A stretch of 37,538 nucleotides of DNA. It comes from Sulfurimonas sp. Lineage in GTDB: Bacteria > Campylobacterota > Campylobacteria > Campylobacterales > Sulfurimonadaceae. The position numbers and the translations under genes were made by a program. The notes under the pieces are model-generated. The model saw nothing but the letters and a program-made list of their open reading frames with translations. It was not told the origin of the DNA and ran no database searches. The stretch is taken from assembly GCA_015488615.1 (NCBI GenBank), contig WFNM01000005.1, positions 1 through 37,538 on the forward strand. The letters are read 5' to 3'. How positions within the stretch are numbered: the stretch's first letter is position 1; each line of letters begins with the position of its first letter. Of the stretch, positions 28,774-37,538 are shown in pieces.

Positions 28774-29820
28774 TTACTGGAATGAATTATTTTCTTGACT
28801 AAAATCTTTATAATAATCCTTACTCAAACTCCACTCTACCCGAGAAGTGTCTATTGTGTGACAAGATGTGCAGCGATAAAAAGCGAATGGATATACTTTT
28901 TTACAGTTTTCACAAATGTACTCAAAACTCAGAGTAGCATTCGCTTTACCCTGAAGTTTTATAAGTATATCCAGTTCAAAAACTATACTACTCCATGCAA
29001 GTTCTACATCACCACGTGCCGTATAGAGTTCCCGAAGATAGCCATTTTGTGAAATTATATCTAAATTCAAATCCTTTTGCTCAACTCTCCACAGTATATC
29101 GCTCAACAATGCACTCTTTGAATTATCGAAATTCTCCCATGCTAAGGTAGGATTAACCCTAAATATATACTCGAATGTCATATAAGCTAGTTGATGGTGC
29201 TTTTTATAACTACTTAGAAGCAATATAGCTTTCTCTTGAGGTGAGTACTTTGATTCATTGAGAAGAGCTAATGTTTGCAGGTAAATAGTATCTAAAGCAA
29301 TATCCTTATTTAGTTCATCTAGAGGTTCTAGGACGTCTAAAGCAGACTGATAGTTTCGCATATACTCATAGATCAAAAGAAGATACTTTAATGCTTCTGG
29401 TGTACGAGGAGTAGTTTTGAGTATCTCTAAAAATATTTGTTTTGAACGCTCCAAAAATCCTGCTTTAAAATAGGTTTTTCCTAAAAGATACATAGTTTCT
29501 AATTTGTTTTCATGATTGCAAACTTTAAGTAGTTCATTATAAATCTCTATACTTTTTTCATAATCTCCATTCTTATAGTAAGAAGTAGCTAAGAGAAGCC
29601 ATGACTTTTCAGAAAGATCACCACTACTAATAAGTACTCTTAGTTCTTCTTTTGAGGGCAGTGTTGAGAACTGATCTAAGAAATTTGCAAGATATTTAGT
29701 ATCTTCACTATAGCGATATTTATTCCACCAATAAGAAAAAAAAGCTATCATAAAAATAATAACAAAAAATACAATTATTGAGAAAAGTGGATCGCTATAT
29801 GCGATAAAAAAAGAACTCAT
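28774..29820 (-). CDS. TPR protein with N-terminal membrane anchor and C-terminal zinc-ribbon (LapB/YciM-like architecture)
   Basis: N-terminal hydrophobic helix FSIIVFFVIIFMIAFFSYWW, TPR-like repeats, C-terminal YICENCKKVYPFAFYRCTSCHTIDT (two CxxC pairs). Confidence 0.72.
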   Translation of the reverse strand: MSSFFIAYSDPLFSIIVFFVIIFMIAFFSYWWNKYRYSEDTKYLANFLDQFSTLPSKEELRVLISSGDLSEKSWLLLATSYYKNGDYEKSIEIYNELLKVCNHENKLETMYLLGKTYFKAGFLERSKQIFLEILKTTPRTPEALKYLLLIYEYMRNYQSALDVLEPLDELNKDIALDTIYLQTLALLNESKYSPQEKAILLLSSYKKHHQLAYMTFEYIFRVNPTLAWENFDNSKSALLSDILWRVEQKDLNLDIISQNGYLRELYTARGDVELAWSSIVFELDILIKLQGKANATLSFEYICENCKKVYPFAFYRCTSCHTIDTSRVEWSLSKDYYKDFSQENNSFQ

Positions 29821-30287
29821 TAGTTGTAAACCACTACAGCATAATCATCTTTGAGCCTATAGAATGTAGACTCAAGTGTCAACTCCAAGTCTTTCATCCT
29901 CCCTAATTGAACAAGAGAGTTTTTCCCTACTCGAATGCCATTTTCACGAAAAAATTTTCTGATATTTACAAATTTCACATCCTCAACAAATTTATAGTCA
30001 AACTCTTTATGTAGTCTCATCTTATCACTTGAAAAAAGATGTTCATTTACATGAAGTTGATCTGATGCGAACTTAATAGGAAGGTGTCCAGAGAGATCTG
30101 TTAGTATCTCTTGAATATGAAGATATTTTTGGGGAAGTGTGTCTTTTTTCAAAAATACATATTTATTATTGAGTTTTAAACTCGATGTATTTTTCCAATA
30201 CCTATAGGCTGGATTTGAGACACCGAGTTTTGAAGAGATCTCTCTCCAGAGCCAAAAAGAGTTGAGTGTACTTGGTAAGTGCGACAT
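29820..30287 (-). CDS. Hypothetical protein
   Basis: 155-aa ORF abutting the TPR gene; no confident family. Confidence 0.6.
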   Translation of the reverse strand: MSHLPSTLNSFWLWREISSKLGVSNPAYRYWKNTSSLKLNNKYVFLKKDTLPQKYLHIQEILTDLSGHLPIKFASDQLHVNEHLFSSDKMRLHKEFDYKFVEDVKFVNIRKFFRENGIRVGKNSLVQLGRMKDLELTLESTFYRLKDDYAVVVYN

Positions 30288-30358
30288 CTTTTAGCTCCTT
30301 AAATTATCTTAAGTAAATTATAGTACTTATAAAGTCATAACCTACTTAAATAGTTCTA

Positions 30359-31468
30359 TTAAAAGATAGAAGTCACTACCTTAGTAACAACAAAACCACC
30401 TATAACAAGCCATATAAACATACTACCAGCAGTGTAAAGCGGTGCAAGACCAAGACCTTTAAACTTTGAAAATATTGTTCCCATACCAAGAGCAGTCATA
30501 GCCATTGTAAGCAAGAATGTATCCACTTCATTAATATTTCCAATAATGGAGTTAAGAAGTACTGCTGTATCAGAAAGAGTATCTGCTTTGAGTCCAAAGT
30601 ATGTCACTAAAACAGAATAAAATCCTGCCATACCAACGAAGTAAACTGCAAACCAGGGAATAGTAAGTGTTAAACCATTACCCTCACCACCAGCTTTTTT
30701 TGCCTGCATTGAAAGATAAATACCAAGAACTATAAGCATAGGAGCAATCATAATAACACGAGTCATTTTAACAATTACTGCTGAGTTTGCCATTTCTACT
30801 GGAGCACCTTGTACTGAAGCAGGGACAGCAACAACTTGTGCAACCTCATGAATCGTACCACCGACATAAATACCAAACTGCTCTGGAGTCATATGTAAGA
30901 AACCTGTCGCAGGCTCAATCACAGAAGCATAAAGAACAGGATATAAAAACATAGAGATAGTACCAAAAAGGACAACCATAGAGACAGCAACTGCTGTTTT
31001 ATGACCTTCTGCTTTAAGTACTGGTTCTGTTGCTAAAACTGCTGCCGCACCACATACTGCTGCACCTGCTGCTGTTAGCATTGAAGTATCTCTGTCCATT
31101 TTAAAAATTCTTGTACCAAGATAGGTTCCAATAAGGAAAGTAGTTGAAAGCATAATAAGTGAGACCATAAATCCACTCATACCTACTTCCATAATTTGTT
31201 GAAATGTAATACGAAAACCGTAAAATACGATCGCAAAACGTAGAATCTTCTTACCTGAAAAAGTGATACCAGTTCCCCATTCACTAGGAATATGTTGGTG
31301 GAGAGTATTTGCATAAAAGATACCCATCACGATACCTATAACAAGTGGAGATATTCCAAGTGCTTTTATTGGTGCAAAACCTGCTATCATAGTTGCTGCA
31401 GCTGCAAAAATTGCAACAAATATTATACCAGAGATCGTACCTTTTCTATTTTCTGTTGAAAAAGCCAT
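30359..31468 (-). CDS. YeiH family putative sulfate exporter
   Basis: Multi-pass membrane protein with YeiH-like features: ILRFAIVFYGFRITFQQI, MLTAAGAAVCGAAAVLATEPVLKAE, FGIYVGGTIHEVAQVVA. Confidence 0.85.
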   Translation of the reverse strand: MAFSTENRKGTISGIIFVAIFAAAATMIAGFAPIKALGISPLVIGIVMGIFYANTLHQHIPSEWGTGITFSGKKILRFAIVFYGFRITFQQIMEVGMSGFMVSLIMLSTTFLIGTYLGTRIFKMDRDTSMLTAAGAAVCGAAAVLATEPVLKAEGHKTAVAVSMVVLFGTISMFLYPVLYASVIEPATGFLHMTPEQFGIYVGGTIHEVAQVVAVPASVQGAPVEMANSAVIVKMTRVIMIAPMLIVLGIYLSMQAKKAGGEGNGLTLTIPWFAVYFVGMAGFYSVLVTYFGLKADTLSDTAVLLNSIIGNINEVDTFLLTMAMTALGMGTIFSKFKGLGLAPLYTAGSMFIWLVIGGFVVTKVVTSIF

Positions 31469-31573
31469 TTTTATCCTTTGATGATTTTAACTAAGTTCTA
31501 AAACTTTGAGCAGTATTATAGCAAAAAATTATTTTTGTTTTGTTGATAATAATCTAGAGAATGATTTTTTCCC

Positions 31574-31598
31574 TTTTGTGGTTACCAAGACCACAAAA
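31574..31598. other. Strong hairpin TTTTGTGGT-taccaag-ACCACAAAA between ccoG and yeiH
   Basis: 9-bp perfect arms, 7-nt loop; no clear downstream U-tract on either strand. Confidence 0.5.
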
Positions 31599-31629
31599 AG
31601 TTTGAGAGGAAGATAGAGATTCTAAAGCT

Positions 31630-33072
31630 TTATTTTGCTGCTTTTAAAACACTCTCTTTAGGATATGTAAAAGTTGATTTTCTGTAGACAGAAATTTTCG
31701 TACTTTTACTACCATTTGTATCAAGAGCATAAGCATGAATAGTAATAGGAATAATAGTATCTTTTCTTGCATTATCCACTAGAACATCAGTTGTTCTAAG
31801 TGTAACAATCTTCTTCTTTCTTGCATCAGGAATTGCCATAAAAGGTTTTGCTGGTTTTACTATAAAAATCTTTCCTTCCATACCTTTTGGAGGAATAATA
31901 TCAAAGTAAAATTTCATCTTTTTACTTTCTGTATTTTGAAGTAAAAATATATAAGAGTTATCAACACGAAACTTACCATCAGGAAGAGCTTTCACAGAGT
32001 AAAGGCGAGTTTCTTTATTAATATTTAGAAGCATATGTTCTTTTTTACTTCCCATAACACCAAGAATGATACTTATACCTACAAGAAGTGCAATATAAGC
32101 GAGAACCTTAGGACGAAAGTATTTTGTCTTTCCTTTTTGCTCTACTATCTCATAGTCACTTGACCATGTTACAAGAGAAGGTTTACCAAGTTTACCCATA
32201 ACTGTTGTACAAGCATCCACACACTCTAAACAGTTAATACACTCAAGCTGTAGACCTTGACGAATGTCGATATGAGTAGGACATACAGTCACACAAGACT
32301 CACATGTCGTACACTCAGCATTAGGCTCTTCTACCTGAATCTCTTTTTGTTTAGTAAACTGCTTCTCGTGATCCTTATAGATATGTCCACCTCTATGCTC
32401 ATCATACAGAGCCATAATAGTATTATCATCATAGAGAACTGACTGCACACGTGAATAGGGACATACATAGATACAAAAGTTCTCTTTTAAAAATACTATG
32501 TCATATATGAGGAAAAGTGCTACACCAAGTACAAAACCAAATGTAGTTAAGTGATCCATAGGATTTGCTAAATATTTAAAAAAATCTTGAGGAGGAACGA
32601 AGTACCAGATAAAGTCTGCACCAGCGAGAATAGCCAATAAAGACCAAATAATTATAGCTATAATTTTCTTGACCTTATTTTCAGGCTTAGACATATCAGG
32701 TTCTTGCTGTTTATTTTTTATACGTTTGCGAAGTTTGAGAATTTTTGTTTCTATTAAATCACGATAGATAACTCGAAATACAGTCTGGGGACATACCCAT
32801 CCACAAAAAACACGACCACCTACAACAGTCATACCAAAGATACCAAGGAAAAGTAACATTAAAAGAAAAGGCATAAGATAAAGTTCTTGCATATCAAACT
32901 GCACAAAGGCAAGATGAAGTTTCATTTTATCGAAGCTTAATAGGAAAAAGTGGTTGCCATTAATAACAATCCACGGCAGGACAAGAGAGACAATAGTTGC
33001 TATTATATATACTATATAACGCTTATGTCTCCACGGTGATGGTATTTTAAAATTTTTTTTCTTTTCACTCAT
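31630..33072 (-). CDS. ccoG: Cytochrome c oxidase accessory protein CcoG (FixG/RdxA)
   Basis: GRVFCGWVCPQTVFRVIYRDLIE, FCIYVCPYSRVQSVLYDDNTI, CTTCESCVTVCPTHIDIRQGLQLECINCLECVDACTTVMGKLGKPSLVTWSS. Confidence 0.95.
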   Translation of the reverse strand: MSEKKKNFKIPSPWRHKRYIVYIIATIVSLVLPWIVINGNHFFLLSFDKMKLHLAFVQFDMQELYLMPFLLMLLFLGIFGMTVVGGRVFCGWVCPQTVFRVIYRDLIETKILKLRKRIKNKQQEPDMSKPENKVKKIIAIIIWSLLAILAGADFIWYFVPPQDFFKYLANPMDHLTTFGFVLGVALFLIYDIVFLKENFCIYVCPYSRVQSVLYDDNTIMALYDEHRGGHIYKDHEKQFTKQKEIQVEEPNAECTTCESCVTVCPTHIDIRQGLQLECINCLECVDACTTVMGKLGKPSLVTWSSDYEIVEQKGKTKYFRPKVLAYIALLVGISIILGVMGSKKEHMLLNINKETRLYSVKALPDGKFRVDNSYIFLLQNTESKKMKFYFDIIPPKGMEGKIFIVKPAKPFMAIPDARKKKIVTLRTTDVLVDNARKDTIIPITIHAYALDTNGSKSTKISVYRKSTFTYPKESVLKAAK

Positions 33073-33206
33073 ATTTATACTCCATGCTGTTCATTTTAGA
33101 TATTATACCATTAACTCAGGGGTATAAATACTTAAACAAGTGAAATAATTATAAATTATACTAATTATAATGATTTTATTTACTTATATAATTAATTTGT
33201 GATAAT

Positions 33207-34385
33207 TTACCAACCTATCCCTAATTGAACCATATATCTTCTGTCTTCTAACTGTCCAACTTGAGAACCCAATTGCTCTTGATAGGTGGCAAATTGTAAT
33301 TTTAACACAGTGAGTTGTATATCAAGACCAGCAGTATAAGAACCCTGATAAAGTCCACTATTAAGTGTTAGCAAAAACCATGAGTTATCAATAACACCAG
33401 CACTTACACCAGCACGAATATGTTGCAACATATCAAACTCTATATTTGCATTATCATATTGGTCTTTACTATAATATGGATTATAGTTTCTTATTCTCAT
33501 CTGCTGTGCATTAAGAGCATCTACATAATCAAGTGAAACGGTAAGTGCATCTAACCAAGAGATTTCAGGCGAGACAGCTGCACCAAAATTGAGAGTCATA
33601 GGTTGTGCCCCATAGACATCTGCAAAGTTTAATGTTCCTATATTCATAAGACTCATACCAAAAGATGGATGCCAGAAAGTAAGAAATGAGGGTTCATATA
33701 AAAGACCTAAATCTATACCAAATCCTGAGTTATCCACTTCATAAGTATCTTGTATATAAGTTGCTAGGTCATCTTTATGCTGAAGAACTTCTGACTCGGT
33801 CAAACCAACTTCATAAGATTTTTGCTGCATATATGTAGCACCCACACCAAGTGTGAGACTACCCTCTAATACATTTTCTAATTTATAAGCAGCACCGAGT
33901 GTAATTCCATTATATACTCTAGCATGAAGTTCTAAAAGTCCATTTGTCCCTTCATTTGCATGAGGAATAAAGTTAATATCTCCAGAAGCTAAGATACCCA
34001 TAGAATATGCTATATTTGAATCAGTATGGTAAGAAAAAGAGCTATAGTTTGCTACATCTTCATTAAAAGCATCACCAGAGTACTTCTTCACTACATCTAT
34101 AACTTCAGTATCGTTAGCATCACTTATATCATTGAGAAAAGCTTGTGTTTTAGATGAACTTGTTACACTTAAACCTAAAAGTTCAACTTCCACCCCGTGT
34201 GATTTTTTGATATTAATAAGTCCTGCTGGATTGTAAAAAAGAGAACTTGAATAGCCACCAACCGCAGTATTTGCTGCACCAGCACCCATAATACGAGCAT
34301 CTTTATAGAGGAATTCTTGAATCGCCATATCTGCTTGAAGCAGAGAACTAAGTGCCATAAAAGAAAGTGGTATTAATCTTTTCAT
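33207..34385 (-). CDS. TraF-like (plasmid-TraF/PorV-type) outer-membrane beta-barrel protein
   Basis: Signal peptide, EFLYKDARIMGAGAANTAVGGYSSSLFYNPAGLINIKKSHGVEVELLGLSV, repeated beta-strand patterns, terminal aromatic-rich strand. Confidence 0.6.
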   Translation of the reverse strand: MKRLIPLSFMALSSLLQADMAIQEFLYKDARIMGAGAANTAVGGYSSSLFYNPAGLINIKKSHGVEVELLGLSVTSSSKTQAFLNDISDANDTEVIDVVKKYSGDAFNEDVANYSSFSYHTDSNIAYSMGILASGDINFIPHANEGTNGLLELHARVYNGITLGAAYKLENVLEGSLTLGVGATYMQQKSYEVGLTESEVLQHKDDLATYIQDTYEVDNSGFGIDLGLLYEPSFLTFWHPSFGMSLMNIGTLNFADVYGAQPMTLNFGAAVSPEISWLDALTVSLDYVDALNAQQMRIRNYNPYYSKDQYDNANIEFDMLQHIRAGVSAGVIDNSWFLLTLNSGLYQGSYTAGLDIQLTVLKLQFATYQEQLGSQVGQLEDRRYMVQLGIGW

Positions 34386-34395
34386 TTTTTATTCC

Positions 34396-35496
34396 TTACT
34401 TGCTTAGATAGTTCAATATATCTTGAACAGTCACATTTTGATCAGCACTCACACCTAAGTCTGTTTTGAATTGATTGACACTATCCATAATATCTGGATC
34501 ATTTGATACATTTGCAATAGCATCTGTTCCGCCATTAAGAGTATTCACTAAAAGGTCAGCGACATTTTGTGTGCTATTATTACCAAAATCTACTGGACAT
34601 GCATAACAACTTGATGAAACAGAATTTGCCATATCTATACTACCATCGCTATATTCAATGCCACTACAGTTCGCTTTACTTCCATTTACATCACAATAGC
34701 CATCTGTTAAAATAGTACTATTATTACTATCTCTTACACTATTTTTAGCCAATCTATAAAAGGTCTCACCTGATGGAGAGATAAGAGATAAAGCTGTTAC
34801 ATTATTCTCATTTATTGTAATATTTGATGCGCTTACAGTAAAATTATTTGGTAAAGTATTGTTTACATCAACAGCCCATGCAAGAGCATCTAAGCTAGCT
34901 TGCATATCTAATGGTGTAGTATCACTATTACTATCAAGAGAAGAGACTAAGGCATCTACATTCCCCGTTAAAAGTGTAATCGTATTCACTGTTTGCAATG
35001 TTTGGTTGAAACCTAAATAGAGACAAGCACTACTTAAACGTGTACTATCACTACTGTTAAGATCTGCTTGACTACATAAGCTATTAATAGTATTTTTTCC
35101 ATTATGTGCAATAGACTTAAGATAATAATTTTGTGCATCTTGTAAATAGACGGTCGCATTTGCACTTTTATCCTTATTAAAACTTGCAATAAAAGTTGAA
35201 AAAGTATTATTATTGCCAGATCCGCTTGTATTGTCAGCATCAATAATGATTTTCAATACATCACTTGCACTCAAGCCTGCTTTTCCCATATAAGCTGTTG
35301 CTAAGTTGTAATTTTTATCACTTTGTACAAATGCTGATGAACAGCTACCATTAAGAGCATCTATTGCTTGAGCATAGTTCCCCTTATCTAGTGAAAGTTG
35401 CACATTCATACGACATGTACTATCACTGTTACTGCCACATCCACTTAAAATAAGTGAAAGAGCTACTGAAGATGTTGCTAAAATTTTTCTTAACAT
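34396..35496 (-). CDS. Hypothetical lipoprotein paired with the TraF-like barrel
   Basis: Lipobox SLILSGCGS; helical repeat-like N-half; 10 bp upstream of the barrel gene. Confidence 0.65.
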   Translation of the reverse strand: MLRKILATSSVALSLILSGCGSNSDSTCRMNVQLSLDKGNYAQAIDALNGSCSSAFVQSDKNYNLATAYMGKAGLSASDVLKIIIDADNTSGSGNNNTFSTFIASFNKDKSANATVYLQDAQNYYLKSIAHNGKNTINSLCSQADLNSSDSTRLSSACLYLGFNQTLQTVNTITLLTGNVDALVSSLDSNSDTTPLDMQASLDALAWAVDVNNTLPNNFTVSASNITINENNVTALSLISPSGETFYRLAKNSVRDSNNSTILTDGYCDVNGSKANCSGIEYSDGSIDMANSVSSSCYACPVDFGNNSTQNVADLLVNTLNGGTDAIANVSNDPDIMDSVNQFKTDLGVSADQNVTVQDILNYLSK

Positions 35497-35595
35497 ATTA
35501 AACTCCTATCTCGTTTTATATTTTTAATTATAGCTATAAAAATCTATATCTTTCTTAAAAGAATTTTTTATGCACAAAAATGATAAAATTAAGCT

Positions 35596-37538
35596 ATGAA
35601 TACTAAACAATACATTTTAGAGACAATAAAAAAACGTCCACTCATTATAGATGGTGCTATGGGTACACAGCTCCAACAACGAGATGATAAGATAAGTAAA
35701 GAGGCTTGGCAAGGCAATGAAGGGTGTAATGAACTACTCAATGTTACAGCACCTGAAATTCTCAGCGAAATATTTCATGCCTATCTTACTGCTGGTGCTG
35801 ACCTCATCACGACAAATACCTTTGGTTCTTTTTCTTGGGTATTAGATGAGTACCAGATAGGAGATCGTGCTTATGAGCTTACAAAGGCTGGAGCAGAGCT
35901 TGTAAAACAAAAGTGTATAGAGTTCTCAACACCTGAGCATCCGCGTTTTTGTCTTGGAAGTGTTGGACCTGGTACAAAACTTCCTTCACTTGGGCATATT
36001 ACTTATGATGAGATGTTTGCTGGATATACTGACTTTTGTAAGGCTCTTATAGATGGTGGGACAGATATATTTCTACTAGAAACTTGTCAAGACCCTCTGC
36101 AGATAAAAGCAGCTCTTCATGCTTGTCAAGAAGCAAATCGCCAGATGGAAACTGAACTGCCTATTATGATTTCTGTAACTATTGAGCTTAGTGGCACTAT
36201 GCTTATTGGTACTGATGCTACTACTATTGCCACTATTTTAGAGCCTTTTGACATCTTAAGTCTTGGTTTTAACTGTGGAACAGGTCCTGAACAGGTACTC
36301 AAACATGTCAAAACACTTTCAGAACTTTGGCACAAACCTATCTCTGTCCACTCAAATGCAGGTCTCCCACAAAATCGTGGAGGCTACACATACTATCCTA
36401 TGGGACCAGATGAATTTGTAGCACAACAAGAGAAGTTTTTAAACTATGATGGTGTGAGTTTCCTAGGTGGTTGTTGTGGAACTACACCGCAGCATATCCG
36501 TGCTCTTGTAAATGCGGTCACTGACAAAACACCAAAGGCAGCAACTGGAAGTCATGAGACTTCTATAGCCTCACTCTTTAACACTACACCACTCAAGCAA
36601 GAGCCTGCACCACTTCTTATGGGAGAGCGCTCAAACGCCACAGGAAGTAAAGCCTTTCGTGAACTCATTTTAGCTGAAGATTATGAGGGAACTCTCTCTG
36701 TCGCACAACAGCAAGTGCGTGCAGGTGCTCATATGATAGATGTCAATGTCGGCTTTGCAGGACGTGATGAAACTAAGGATATGACGGCTGTTATTGGGAT
36801 GTATAACCAGAAAATTGCACTGCCATTGATGCCGGACTCAACATCAACTAAAGGACTTGAAACAGCACTCAAACATATAGGTGGAAAACCAGTTTTAAAC
36901 TCTGTCAACCTTGAAGATGGTGAGCCAAAATTTGATGCAGTGTGTCAACTTGCTAAAAAGTTTGGTACCTCTCTTGTCTGTCTTACTATCGATGAAGTGG
37001 GAATGGCAAAAACTGTGGAAGATAAGCTCAAAGTAGCTGACCGTATCATCGACTTAGCGACTTCTAGACATGGACTCAAAAAAGAGGACTTAATCTTTGA
37101 TGTGCTTACTTTCACACTTGGAAGTGGAGATGAAGAGTACTGGGATGCTGGTATAAACACCATCGAAGCTATCCGTGCTCTTCGTAAAAAGCACCCAGAA
37201 GTAAGTGCGACTTTAGGTCTTTCAAACATCTCTTTTGGACTAGATAAAGATGCACGACCTTATCTTAACTCGATGTTTTTACACCACTGTATAGAAGCGG
37301 GGCTTACTTCTGTTATCATCAATGTAAAGCATATCATCCCATTAAATAAGATTCCCAAAGAAGAGCAAAAAATCTGTGATGACCTCATCTTCAACCGATT
37401 ACCTAAAGGTGAAGCACTCTTTGTTTTCATAGAGCACTTTTCCACAAAAGAAGCTGTGGATAATGATGCAGTAGATGAAGAGTACTTAGCAATGAATGAA
37501 GAGGAAAAAATAGCTAAACTTCTTATGGATGGAGATAA
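35596..37538 (+). CDS. metH: Cobalamin-dependent methionine synthase, C-terminus beyond the window edge
   Basis: MNTKQYILETIKKRPLIIDGAMGTQLQQRDDKISKEAWQGNEGCNELLNVTAPEILSEIFHAYLTAGADLITTNTFGSF...VSFLGGCCGTTPQHI...GERSNATGSKAFRELI. Open to the right edge, so absent from the ORF track. Confidence 0.95.
   Translation, partial: MNTKQYILETIKKRPLIIDGAMGTQLQQRDDKISKEAWQGNEGCNELLNVTAPEILSEIFHAYLTAGADLITTNTFGSFSWVLDEYQIGDRAYELTKAGAELVKQKCIEFSTPEHPRFCLGSVGPGTKLPSLGHITYDEMFAGYTDFCKALIDGGTDIFLLETCQDPLQIKAALHACQEANRQMETELPIMISVTIELSGTMLIGTDATTIATILEPFDILSLGFNCGTGPEQVLKHVKTLSELWHKPISVHSNAGLPQNRGGYTYYPMGPDEFVAQQEKFLNYDGVSFLGGCCGTTPQHIRALVNAVTDKTPKAATGSHETSIASLFNTTPLKQEPAPLLMGERSNATGSKAFRELILAEDYEGTLSVAQQQVRAGAHMIDVNVGFAGRDETKDMTAVIGMYNQKIALPLMPDSTSTKGLETALKHIGGKPVLNSVNLEDGEPKFDAVCQLAKKFGTSLVCLTIDEVGMAKTVEDKLKVADRIIDLATSRHGLKKEDLIFDVLTFTLGSGDEEYWDAGINTIEAIRALRKKHPEVSATLGLSNISFGLDKDARPYLNSMFLHHCIEAGLTSVIINVKHIIPLNKIPKEEQKICDDLIFNRLPKGEALFVFIEHFSTKEAVDNDAVDEEYLAMNEEEKIAKLLMDGD

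Noticed and set aside
31574-31598. Classical rho-independent terminator for ccoG
   Set aside because: The stem is strong but neither strand has a convincing U-tract after it, so it is reported only as a hairpin.

Overview
The window reads as a chromosomal segment of a sulfur-oxidising Campylobacterota bacterium (Sulfurimonas-like, inferred from gene content; not tested by search). It is mostly ordinary housekeeping and metabolic genes: a DEAD-box helicase (cut by the left edge), SpoU methyltransferase, agmatinase, bioA, nifS/nifU, leuC, mobA/moaC, a soxCDYZ cluster, aroC, rnc, ccoG, yeiH and metH (cut by the right edge). No CRISPR, prophage, IS element, rRNA or tRNA was recognised. The signals most worth a second look are: (1) two G9 homopolymer tracts inside or next to predicted promoters of sensory operons, one for a CetB/CetA-like bipartite energy-taxis receptor and one for a FIST-diguanylate cyclase operon, suggesting phase variation by slippage; (2) a family of 22-bp palindromic intergenic repeats (5 copies) next to stop codons, whose two sequence types differ by paired compensatory changes; (3) two signalling pseudogenes, a response regulator/histidine kinase remnant and an HD-GYP remnant, each with internal deletions and frameshifts; (4) an unlisted 43-aa ORF just upstream of a RelE/ParE-like toxin; (5) sequence variations in the Sox proteins. 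All assignments come from reading translations and motifs; no database search was run.
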